Assembly (NCBI GenBank): GCA_028701555.1
Contig: JAQVQN010000113.1
Coordinates: forward strand, 1-7,441
Source of the DNA: Kiritimatiellia bacterium
GTDB lineage: Bacteria > Verrucomicrobiota > Kiritimatiellia > RFP12 > UBA1067
Length of the DNA: 7,441 nt
Direction: 5' to 3'
This document shows, in pieces, positions 1-6,335 of this stretch. A model generated the notes under the pieces. The model did not search any database. It had not been told where the DNA came from and saw only the letters and a list, made by a program, of their open reading frames with translations. How positions within the stretch are numbered: the stretch's first letter is position 1; each line of letters begins with the position of its first letter. A program made the position numbers and the translations under genes.

Positions 1-78
1 CATGACCGTGATAAAAAAAAGAAAAAAGATCACATTGTATGCGATAGACAAAAAATTGCGGTTAATGTCGTAGCTCAT
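1..78 (-). CDS. N-terminus of a small hydrophobic membrane protein (partial; candidate immunity gene)
   Basis: An open frame runs from an ATG at 78-76 to the left edge: 26 codons with no stop. It begins MSYDINRNFLSIAYNV and continues into a strongly hydrophobic stretch (IFFLFFITVM), so the visible part looks like a first membrane helix or an uncleaved signal anchor. An AAGGA Shine-Dalgarno lies 8 nt upstream and shares bases with the TAA stop of the RHS gene. The two genes are therefore probably translated together. In RHS and other polymorphic-toxin loci the gene directly after the toxin tip usually encodes its immunity protein, and membrane immunity proteins are known. That role is inference from position. 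I recognise no family in 26 residues. The AT-rich composition matches the RHS tip rather than the rest of the window. Confidence 0.6.
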   Translation of the reverse strand, partial: MSYDINRNFLSIAYNVIFFLFFITVM

Positions 79-86
79 AATCACAT

Positions 87-91
87 TCCTT
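87..91 (-). promoter_or_regulatory. Shine-Dalgarno overlapping the RHS stop codon
   Basis: On the minus strand the sequence TAAGGA joins the RHS stop (TAA, 92-90) to an AAGGA motif (91-87), followed by an 8-nt spacer and ATG at 78. This is the best evidence that the short open frame at the left edge is a real gene start and that it is coupled to the RHS fragment. Confidence 0.6.
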
Positions 92-842
92 AAGGGATAT
101 ATCCTGTTTTTGAACAGTCACAATTCTTTTCGTTAGCAGCATCACGTGCCTTTCGCATGTCATTGAGCACATCAACCCAATTTATGCCTGCCGTAAGCCC
201 ATCAACCAAAGCAGCAAGAGAAATTGCAGGATTTTTGATGATTACAACAGCGACAACTTCAAGCACTTTTCCTTTGAATGCATCAACACTAAAATCCCGT
301 GAATACTGATAAAACATATCGTTGTTTATTTGCTCGCATTCAGTCTCAGTTATCGCATCCCCTGCTTCACAACATCGCCGGAGAGTGACACTTGCCGGAT
401 AATTATTCGCATCTTGCCCTGGAATAGCCCTTGCCATGTTTTCTATTATTGTTTTTAGTGTACCCGCGAAGGGAAGCCAATCCACAAACGACAGACCGAA
501 GCAATCGTAATTCATCACACAATTATTACCACTGTTCACATATATATTAACACCACCAATTTCCCCAATCGGGTCTTTTGTCAACCACCGTCCGAAGCCG
601 GGATCGTAAGGCCTGAGTTCATACATCACGAGCTTGGTCTCCACGTCGAACGGCTTGGTGCTGAAGCGGTGTGTGAAACTGTCCGCCATGTCGCCGCTTT
701 GCGCAGTGATCTCTCCGAATGCGTCGTACTCGAAGTGGCCGCGAACCGCGCCGGTGGCATCCGCGTACTCGGTGACATTGCCGTTGGCGTCTCCGAATGC
801 GTAGTACCCAATCCGTGCCTCACAAGAGGTACCGTCAAGCAC
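90..842 (-). CDS. RHS repeat-associated core C-terminal fragment with variable toxin-like tip (5'-truncated)
   Basis: This is the end of an RHS/YD-repeat protein. Residues about 11-117 match the RHS core: YYAFGDANGNVTEY, HFEYDAFGEIT, FTHRFSTKPFD, then RPYDPGFGRWLTKDPIGEIGG and the closing NYDCFGL (113-117). Full RHS proteins are usually well over 1000 residues, so the shell-forming repeats are missing. Residues 118-250 are a variable tip. It contains a hydrophobic segment (about 193-220), cysteines at 157, 158 and 169, and a terminal CDC (241-243). I do not recognise its activity. In this family the tip is normally a toxin released after cleavage near the DPxG-type motif. Start: the listed GTG at 842 has no spaced Shine-Dalgarno. 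The frame stays open upstream to 936, but that part does not read as RHS. The gene may therefore be a displaced orphan tip or a pseudogene. By hand count, G+C is about 59% over 601-780 and about 43% over 121-540. Confidence 0.75.
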   Translation of the reverse strand: MLDGTSCEARIGYYAFGDANGNVTEYADATGAVRGHFEYDAFGEITAQSGDMADSFTHRFSTKPFDVETKLVMYELRPYDPGFGRWLTKDPIGEIGGVNIYVNSGNNCVMNYDCFGLSFVDWLPFAGTLKTIIENMARAIPGQDANNYPASVTLRRCCEAGDAITETECEQINNDMFYQYSRDFSVDAFKGKVLEVVAVVIIKNPAISLAALVDGLTAGINWVDVLNDMRKARDAANEKNCDCSKTGYIP

Positions 843-844
843 CC

Positions 845-907
845 TTCCAGAAACACGAGAGAGGGGCCGCGCCAGAGGGCGCGTCCCCGTGCATCTCGCT
901 TCTGGAA
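845..907. repeat. 63-nt imperfect palindrome (REP/MITE-like hairpin)
   Basis: Three nested arms pair around an AGAG loop (874-877). The outer arm is TTCCAGAA (845-852) with TTCTGGAA (900-907), 8 bp. The middle arm is CGAGA (856-860) with TCTCG (894-898), 5 bp. The inner arm is GGGGCCGCGCC (863-873) with GGCGCGTCCCC (878-888), 11 bp with one mismatch. Neither strand has a T-tract directly after it, so it is not a standard intrinsic terminator. It sits just upstream of where RHS homology begins. It could be a dispersed palindromic repeat or a leader-RNA hairpin. Confidence 0.6.
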
Positions 908-1121
908 TGAAAATTGACGGTTTTCTTGTGAAGCGTTATGCGCGAAAGCGCAAAATCAGTTTTTAGATCCGGTCTCTTCTACATGCGTTGTCTTTGTTGA
1001 TTCAATCAGTCCAACCAATCATCGTAATAAACATACTCCTTTTTGCAGAAAGGTTGCAACCGTTTTTTTAACGCGTTGCCTCACAATTCATGACACCGGA
1101 ATATTTTCGTTGCAGAAAATT
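908..1121. other. Intergenic stretch with small palindromes and an orphan Shine-Dalgarno
   Basis: I find no convincing gene here. Visible items are: a 5-bp stem with a GAAA loop on the plus strand (939-952); a perfect palindrome GGTTGCAACC (1052-1061); a second palindrome AACGCGTT (1070-1077); and two direct copies of TTGCAGAAA (1043-1051 and 1110-1118). On the minus strand AAAAAGGAG (1044-1036) lies beside an ATG (1034) that opens only a 10-codon frame, MFITMIGWTD, ending at 1002. A weak minus-strand promoter can be drawn (TTGCAA 1059-1054, 18-nt spacer, TATGTT 1035-1030). No clear terminator for the flavoprotein gene ending at 1122 is visible. Confidence 0.4.
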
Positions 1122-2528
1122 TTAACAATAGCCGGGAAGCATGCCGTAGAAATACATCGGTTTCAGGACGTAGACCTTCAGCAGCCATCCCGCCCACTGT
1201 TCCTTGGACATGTCCAGCAGAGAGAGCGGGAAGCTGATTTTCGGCTTCTTCTCATAATCGAATTCGCACATCAGGACGTGGCCGTAATCAGTGATGATCG
1301 GACAGGCGGCATAGCCGTCATACTTCGCCTCCGGCGCACGCCCCTCTATCAACGCGATCAGGTTCTTGACGGCAACCGGGACTTGCAGGCGGATTGCGGC
1401 GCCGGTCTTGCTCGTCGGGATACCGGCAACATCGCCAAGGCAGACAATGTTCGGATACTTCAGGTGTACCAGCGTCGCCTTGTCGACCATCGCCCAGGCC
1501 TCTGCGGCCAGTTTCCCCTCGGGCCATCCCAACCCCGCCTCGCGCACAAAATCCGGCGCGCTCTGCGGCGGCGGAAGGTGCAGAAAATCGTACTCCTCGG
1601 CAAAGGGGGTCATGACCGTCTCCTCCACCGTGACGGGCTTGCCTGTCCGGGGATCGGCGCGCTCCTTTTTTATTTTCTCGACCCTGTTGAAGAACACCTT
1701 TTTCGCCTGGGTGTCAACACCCTTGACGCGCACGTTTAACGAAACGCTGACGTCCCGCTCCTTGTAAATCTCTTTGAGCCGCGGCGTGAAATACGGCACG
1801 TCGTAGAGTTCCTTGGAGGCCGTGAAATAGTCGATCTTCACATTCTGACGGGTTCCGGCCTTGCGGGCCAGATGCTCGGTCAAAAGGCAGATCTTCTTGG
1901 GCGCGCCGCCGCATTTCAGCTTGGTGTACGTGTCGGCGAAAAGGCCGCGCCCGCCTTTCTTGACGAACGCCTGAATCGCGGGCCAGGTCTTTTGTGAACC
2001 CTCGAAATCGTAAATGCTATGGACATTGCCTTGCCCCAGCGTTTTCAGCGAAAGGCCTTCGACCTTTTCCCAGTTGAGCTGCAGCCCGGGTGTCAGCACC
2101 AGGAAATCGTAGGGGAACAGGCCGCCGCCCTCGACCGTCACCGTGTTTCTGGCCGGATCCACGGCGACGACCGTCTTCCTGACCCATTTCACGCCCCGGG
2201 GCATGCAGTCCGCCTGCTTGCGGTAGACCTGTCCAGGCCTGTAGACCCCCGCGGCGATCAGAGTGAACCCGGGCTGATAAAAATGCAGGGACGCCGGATC
2301 GATCAGCGTGATGTCCGCCTTCCTCAGGTTGCGCACAAGCCGCGCCGCCATGCTGATGCCCGCCGCGCCGCCGCCGACGATCACGATCTTGGCTTTGGCG
2401 TTGCTGCCCGACACCGCGCAGCCGCTTCCACCTGCTGCGGCGACCACACCAAAAGCCGCCGCCGTTTTGAGAAACATGCGCCGGGGCACATCGAAACCTG
2501 TTACCTGTTCAAACTGCGCTTTGCTCAT
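1122..2528 (-). CDS. Tat-exported sulfide:quinone oxidoreductase-like FAD flavoprotein
   Basis: This 468-residue protein belongs to the FAD/NAD(P)-dependent disulfide oxidoreductases, closest by motif to type II sulfide:quinone oxidoreductase (SQOR/HMT2). Enzymes of this group oxidise sulfide to polysulfide or a persulfide and pass electrons to quinone. Seen: a twin-arginine motif PRRMFLK (15-21) before a hydrophobic run with a weak lipobox-like GSGC (Cys37); the dinucleotide fold VGGGAAG (51-57); HFYQPGFT (82-89); KCGGAPKKI (205-213), whose Cys206 fits the first redox cysteine; and GDVAGIPTSKT (365-375) followed by YDGYAACP (403-410). In human SQOR the GD is followed by the second redox cysteine. 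Here it is Val367, and the nearest cysteine is Cys363. The start ATG overlaps the rsmE stop (ATGA), and an AAAGGGA lies about 9 nt upstream. The family is secure. Sulfide as substrate is less so. Confidence 0.85.
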   Translation of the reverse strand: MSKAQFEQVTGFDVPRRMFLKTAAAFGVVAAAGGSGCAVSGSNAKAKIVIVGGGAAGISMAARLVRNLRKADITLIDPASLHFYQPGFTLIAAGVYRPGQVYRKQADCMPRGVKWVRKTVVAVDPARNTVTVEGGGLFPYDFLVLTPGLQLNWEKVEGLSLKTLGQGNVHSIYDFEGSQKTWPAIQAFVKKGGRGLFADTYTKLKCGGAPKKICLLTEHLARKAGTRQNVKIDYFTASKELYDVPYFTPRLKEIYKERDVSVSLNVRVKGVDTQAKKVFFNRVEKIKKERADPRTGKPVTVEETVMTPFAEEYDFLHLPPPQSAPDFVREAGLGWPEGKLAAEAWAMVDKATLVHLKYPNIVCLGDVAGIPTSKTGAAIRLQVPVAVKNLIALIEGRAPEAKYDGYAACPIITDYGHVLMCEFDYEKKPKISFPLSLLDMSKEQWAGWLLKVYVLKPMYFYGMLPGYC

Positions 2529-3268
2529 GGTTGTTTATCCCTTTCGTGAAATCCGTATCCCAACACCGCAATCAGGGCGATGCAGGCCGTGTCGGTGCGC
2601 AACGTGTGCCCGCCCAGCGAAAACAGTCCGAACCCGCACGCCAGCAACAGCTTCACCTCGAAGTCCGTCCAACCGCCCTCCGGGCCGACCGCCAGCAACG
2701 GCCGCCGTGCCCGCCCGCCCGCCAGCTGCGGCAAAGGTGTCCGCGGGCCGGGATGCGCCAGCAGGCGCACCTGCCCGGGGAACAGCGCATCCAGCTCATC
2801 CTCGACAAACGGCTTGAAACGCGGGCGCACCAACACCCGGGGCAAACGCGTCAAACCCGCCTGCGTCAACCCCTCGACCAGCAGAGGCCGGTAGTGCGCG
2901 GCGTCCAGCCATTGGCTGCTGAAATAACACTTTTCGACCTTGGCGGCGTTGACCACCACCACGCGTCCGACCCCGAGCGCGGCCAGTTGCGGCCAGAGCC
3001 TTTTGAGCACTTTCGGCCGCGGCGCGGCCAGCAGCAGGTCGAACCAGGGTTCAGGCGGAACCCGCGCGTGCTCCGGCAACACCCTCACCTGCGTTTCCGA
3101 GACCTCCAGAACCCTCGATTCCCCGGCCAAGCCATCCACCGTGCCGGTGCGGAGAGTCCCGCCTGCCGAGGCCCGCAAAACGTCGCGGATGTGTGCGGCC
3201 CGGCTGTCGGTCAGCGTCACCGTGCCGTCGGCCTGTATCTCTTCCGGGTTAAACAAGATGCGGTTCAT
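2525..3268 (-). CDS. rsmE: 16S rRNA (uracil-1498-N3)-methyltransferase RsmE
   Basis: RsmE is a SPOUT-class enzyme that methylates N3 of U1498 in 16S rRNA using S-adenosylmethionine. The 247 residues match the usual family length. The N-terminal part (1-70) starts MNRILF and forms the PUA-like RNA-binding region, including the typical AAHIRDVLR. The C-terminal SPOUT domain shows PRPKVLKRLWPQLAALGVGR (83-102), the knot signature GPEGGW (195-200) and LRTDTA (223-228), where many homologues have LRTETA. I chose the ATG at 3268. The open frame extends 22 codons upstream to 3334, but those codons overlap the end of the channel gene and do not read as RsmE. The gene starts 4 nt after the stop of the upstream channel gene, with no clear Shine-Dalgarno, so translational coupling is likely. 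Its stop overlaps the next start by 4 nt. Confidence 0.92.
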   Translation of the reverse strand: MNRILFNPEEIQADGTVTLTDSRAAHIRDVLRASAGGTLRTGTVDGLAGESRVLEVSETQVRVLPEHARVPPEPWFDLLLAAPRPKVLKRLWPQLAALGVGRVVVVNAAKVEKCYFSSQWLDAAHYRPLLVEGLTQAGLTRLPRVLVRPRFKPFVEDELDALFPGQVRLLAHPGPRTPLPQLAGGRARRPLLAVGPEGGWTDFEVKLLLACGFGLFSLGGHTLRTDTACIALIAVLGYGFHERDKQP

Positions 3269-3272
3269 GCGT

Positions 3273-4367
3273 TTAGCGGACAGTTGCCGGGGAGGGTACA
3301 GGCTCCAGAGAGATCTGGGCACGGACAAAAGCACCGGGCGCGTGGGCGTTGAGAAAAGCGATCATCTGCTCACGCACGGCCACACGCAGGTTCCAGTTCT
3401 TTGAAGAGTCGGAACTGCTGACCAAGATACGCGCAAGCTGGTAACGTTCGGCGGTGTCCGTAATCTGAATGTTCGCCACACGTCCGTCCCAGTCCGGGTT
3501 ACCTTCCACCATACGCTTAAGCTCAGCACGCATCGTGTTCACCGGCGCATCATAGTTCAGATATAAGAAAACCGTGCCGAGAATATCGGCGCTGGTGCGC
3601 GTCCAGTTCTGGAAGGGATGCTCAAGAAAGTACGTCACGGGGAGAACCAGCCGGCGCGCATCCCAGATTTTGACGACGACATAGGTGAGGGTGATCTCTT
3701 CGATGCGCCCCCACTCGCCCTCGACCACGACCACGTCATCGAGGCGGATGGGCTGCGTGATGGCGATCTGAAGGCCAGCCAGCACAAGCCCAAGGCTTTT
3801 TTGCGCGGCAAAACCCACAACCACACCGATGATGCCCGCAGAGGTGAGCAGGCTGACACCAATGCTACGGCCTGTATCAAAGGTCAGCAGACAAAAAATC
3901 AGGGCGAAGATCACGATCAGTGTGTCGGCAATGGCTTGGAAGACCATAAGCTGCGTCAGGCTTTTGCGGGCACGGAGGTTGTCGGCGGCCTTGAGGTCGA
4001 TGGTCTTGCGCACATAGCTGACGCCTGCCCGAACCAGTTTGATGGCGAACCAGGCAACTGAGACGATCAGCAACAGGGCGTTGAGCTTGCCGAACGCGCC
4101 GGCGAGGGCATGCCCCGCAAATTGCAGATGGCCGAAGACCGCGACCACCATCCACAGAAAAATAAAAAGGGTTGGCGTGCTGACGGTCTGGAGAAGGGCA
4201 GCATCGAACACGCCGGGCATCAGGTCGGCCTTCCGTTTGAACAAGCGGAAGAGTGTGCGGTGCGCAACCGTCACGACACAAAGGGACAAGAAGAAAACCG
4301 CCCACGACAAGCCTTGGCGGCTGAGAAAATCAGAGTTGAGGAGTGCGGGCAATGCGTCCATTGTCAT
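3273..4367 (-). CDS. MscS-family small-conductance mechanosensitive channel
   Basis: This inner-membrane channel family opens under membrane tension and lets ions and small solutes out after hypo-osmotic shock. From the chosen start it has 364 residues, longer than the 286 of E. coli MscS, with extra N-terminal helices. Hydrophobic segments lie near 20-40, 63-82, 96-113 and 146-164. The pore-lining helix follows at about 169-203 (SLLTSAGIIGVVVGFAAQKS and on). The beta domain contains PIRLDDVVVVEGEWGRIEEI (206-225) and VLPVTYFLEHPFQNW (241-255). A soluble alpha/beta domain ends the protein. Start: the frame is open to an ATG at 4436, but the extra 23 residues are polar, and a plausible promoter (4453-4425) overlaps that ATG. 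I prefer ATG 4367, while ATG 4361 is also possible. Neither has a good Shine-Dalgarno. It is the first gene of a minus-strand run with rsmE. Confidence 0.88.
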   Translation of the reverse strand: MTMDALPALLNSDFLSRQGLSWAVFFLSLCVVTVAHRTLFRLFKRKADLMPGVFDAALLQTVSTPTLFIFLWMVVAVFGHLQFAGHALAGAFGKLNALLLIVSVAWFAIKLVRAGVSYVRKTIDLKAADNLRARKSLTQLMVFQAIADTLIVIFALIFCLLTFDTGRSIGVSLLTSAGIIGVVVGFAAQKSLGLVLAGLQIAITQPIRLDDVVVVEGEWGRIEEITLTYVVVKIWDARRLVLPVTYFLEHPFQNWTRTSADILGTVFLYLNYDAPVNTMRAELKRMVEGNPDWDGRVANIQITDTAERYQLARILVSSSDSSKNWNLRVAVREQMIAFLNAHAPGAFVRAQISLEPVPSPATVR

Positions 4368-4424
4368 TTTTTTTCTTCGTCCGTGCGCGTCGCGGGTTCT
4401 GCAAAGCGTCCTATTGATGGGTTC

Positions 4425-4453
4425 AGGATACGGCATCGGGCTGACGGGGACAA
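4425..4453 (-). promoter_or_regulatory. Putative sigma70-type promoter for the channel-rsmE-flavoprotein run
   Basis: On the minus strand TTGTCC (4453-4448) and TATCCT (4430-4425) are separated by 17 nt, each matching four of six consensus bases. Transcription would begin near 4418. That is downstream of the upstream ATG (4436) and upstream of the preferred channel start at 4367. By-eye prediction only. Confidence 0.3.
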
Positions 4454-4484
4454 GTCCTCTTTCGCTTTCGCGTCAAACGCGGGA

Positions 4485-4514
4485 TTGAAGAAACCCGCCT
4501 TTCTTTGTTATGGT
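4485..4514 (+). promoter_or_regulatory. Putative sigma70-type promoter for the trehalose genes
   Basis: TTGAAG (4485-4490) and TATGGT (4509-4514) are 18 nt apart, each four of six consensus bases. The predicted transcript would start near 4521 and have a very short leader. The -35 box lies in the loop of a small inverted repeat, GCGGG (4479-4483) with CCCGC (4494-4498), which could be an operator. Weak by-eye prediction. Confidence 0.25.
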
Positions 4515-4521
4515 TCGTTGT

Positions 4522-4527
4522 AAGGAG
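4522..4527 (+). promoter_or_regulatory. Shine-Dalgarno that sets the GH15 start
   Basis: AAGGAG lies 6 nt before ATG 4534. It decides for this start over the in-frame ATG at 4510, which lies upstream of the motif and would add MVRCKESQ before the family-typical N-terminus MEYGIIGNC. Confidence 0.8.
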
Positions 4528-4533
4528 AGTCAG

Positions 4534-6321
4534 ATGGAATATGGCATTATCGGCAACTGCAAATCAGCGGCATTGATCGACCGGAAAGGCACGGTCGTCT
4601 GGTGTTGTCTGCCTGACTTCGATTCGTCCTCGGTTTTTGCGTCGCTGCTGGATGAAGAGCGGGGCGGCTCTTTCGGGATCGAGGTGGACGCCTCGTACAC
4701 CATCACCCAAGCCTATGTGCCAAACACCAACATATTGCGGACTGTGTTCGAGAGTTCCAGAGGCGGATTCGAACTGTTCGACCTGATGCCGCGGCACAAA
4801 GAGAACAGCCACTACTATGCGCCACCCGAACTGCTCCGATACCTGCGGCAGACGCACGGGGAGCCGGTCTTTACCGTACGTTACCAGCCCAAGCTGGGGT
4901 ATGCCCAACGCGAGACCCTCAGCGTCAGCCATGCGAAGTACATTAAAAGCATGGTTCATCACGACACCTACGAGTCGCTCTACCTCTACACAAACCTGAA
5001 CCACGCGGATGTTTTGGAAGGAAGGCCCGTGACGCTACGCGGCGAAGCGTACTTTCTGTTGAGCTACCATCAGAAGATTCGTTCCGTCACGCCGGAGCGG
5101 TTGGTGCTGGAGATAGAGCGGACCAAGGTGTATTGGCTGGACTGGGTGGAGCGAACGACACCTTTTGCGCGGTGGTCAGCGGAAATTCGCCGCAGCGCCC
5201 TGGTGCTCAAGTTGTTGTCGTATCAGGAGACCGGCGCGATCATGGCGGCGGTGACGACCTCGTTGCCGGAGGCGTTGGGAGAGGAGCGCAACTGGGACTA
5301 CCGTTTCTGCTGGATACGCGACGCGACCATGACGCTGAACATGCTGACTCGGCTGGGGCACTTCAATGTGGCGCAGAATTTTTTCTCCTACGTGATGCGG
5401 GTGGTGCCGTACAAAGACGACGAGATTCAGGTCATGTACGGCATCCGCGGCAACAAGACGTTGACCGAACGGACGCTCGATTGGCTGGCAGGCTACAAGG
5501 ACAGTCGCCCCGTCCGGGTGGGCAACGCGGCTTATTCACAGCGCCAACACGACATCTATGGGGTGCTCCTGAATGCGGTCCTGCACTATATGGAAGCCTT
5601 CAAGATTGATGACGTGACACTCGAAAAGCTGTGGACGATCACGCGCAGCCTGATACGGATTGTGATGCGCATGTGGCAATCTCCAGATATGGGCATCTGG
5701 GAGTATCGGACCAATCCAGGGCACTTCACCTTCTCAAAAATGTTGTGCTGGGTCGCACTGGACCGCGGAACCAAAATTGCGGAGCTCCTAGGACAGGCGG
5801 AGCAGGCGGTTCCATGGGCCGCGGAACGGGAACGCATCCGCGAAGACATCCTCGCGAACGCTTGGTCGGAAAAGGCCGGCGCGTTCACACAGCGTTACGG
5901 CAGCGACAGCCTCGACGCCTCTGTGCTGTTGATGGCATCTTACGGGTTCATCCAGCCAGACGACCCCAAATTTATCGCAACCGTACATAGAATCCGTCAG
6001 GAGCTTTCCCAAGACGGGCTGATGTTCCGTTACAAGAACGACGACGATTTCGGGACACCGACCTCGTCGTTCACCGTCTGTTCGTTCTGGATGGTCAAAG
6101 CCTTGTGGCAGATCGGGGAACATGAAGAGGCGGAGCGTTTGTTCAACCGGCTGTTGGGGTATGCCAATTCCCTAGGCTTGTTCAGCGAGGATCTCGACTT
6201 CAAAACCAAGGAGCAGTTGGGCAATTTCCCGCAGGGATACTCACATCTGGCCTTGATAGACTGCGCGATTCTGCTGGGCGGCATGAAGCGTGAAGTCGCG
6301 TCGGTACTGGACCGGCGATAA
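4534..6321 (+). CDS. GH15 glycoside hydrolase (glucoamylase/trehalase family, probable trehalase)
   Basis: This 595-residue protein shows the two-part layout of bacterial GH15 enzymes. The N-terminal beta-sandwich opens with YGIIGNCKSAALIDRKGTVV (3-22) and CLPDFDSSSVF (25-35). The (alpha/alpha)6 catalytic barrel carries NWDYRFCWIRDA (253-264), GIWEYR (387-392) with Glu390 as the likely general acid, and KEQLGNFPQGYSHLAL (559-574) with Glu560 as the likely general base. There is no signal peptide, so it is probably cytoplasmic. GH15 members hydrolyse alpha-glucosidic bonds in starch or dextran ends, or trehalose. With otsA 14 nt downstream, trehalose (to two glucoses) is the likeliest substrate, but the sequence alone does not separate trehalase from glucoamylase. 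Both catalytic glutamates are present, so it should be active. The preferred start has a strong Shine-Dalgarno. Confidence 0.88.
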   Translation: MEYGIIGNCKSAALIDRKGTVVWCCLPDFDSSSVFASLLDEERGGSFGIEVDASYTITQAYVPNTNILRTVFESSRGGFELFDLMPRHKENSHYYAPPELLRYLRQTHGEPVFTVRYQPKLGYAQRETLSVSHAKYIKSMVHHDTYESLYLYTNLNHADVLEGRPVTLRGEAYFLLSYHQKIRSVTPERLVLEIERTKVYWLDWVERTTPFARWSAEIRRSALVLKLLSYQETGAIMAAVTTSLPEALGEERNWDYRFCWIRDATMTLNMLTRLGHFNVAQNFFSYVMRVVPYKDDEIQVMYGIRGNKTLTERTLDWLAGYKDSRPVRVGNAAYSQRQHDIYGVLLNAVLHYMEAFKIDDVTLEKLWTITRSLIRIVMRMWQSPDMGIWEYRTNPGHFTFSKMLCWVALDRGTKIAELLGQAEQAVPWAAERERIREDILANAWSEKAGAFTQRYGSDSLDASVLLMASYGFIQPDDPKFIATVHRIRQELSQDGLMFRYKNDDDFGTPTSSFTVCSFWMVKALWQIGEHEEAERLFNRLLGYANSLGLFSEDLDFKTKEQLGNFPQGYSHLALIDCAILLGGMKREVASVLDRR

Positions 6322-6335
6322 AAGGACCACCCCTT

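Noticed and set aside
863..888. GC-rich inner hairpin as a terminator for the flavoprotein gene
   Set aside because: It is more than 230 nt beyond the stop and has no following T-tract on the minus strand. The extended pairing fits a palindromic repeat better.
939..964. Plus-strand hairpin with GAAA loop followed by a T-run as an intrinsic terminator
   Set aside because: The stem is only 5 bp, the T-run begins 7 nt after it, and no plus-strand gene needs terminating there. On the minus strand no T-run follows.
1110..1739. 209-codon plus-strand open frame
   Set aside because: Antisense to the flavoprotein gene, with no recognisable motif or convincing start signal.
3269..3334. N-terminal extension of RsmE
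   Set aside because: It overlaps the coding end of the channel gene, and the family N-terminus MNRILF begins at 3268.
2531..3352. 273-codon plus-strand open frame
   Set aside because: Antisense to rsmE; composition is Arg/Gln/Pro-rich with no family motif, typical of the complement of a GC-rich gene.
4368..4436. N-terminal extension of the channel protein to ATG 4436
   Set aside because: The 23 added residues are polar and unlike the family, no Shine-Dalgarno is present, and the likely promoter overlaps this ATG.
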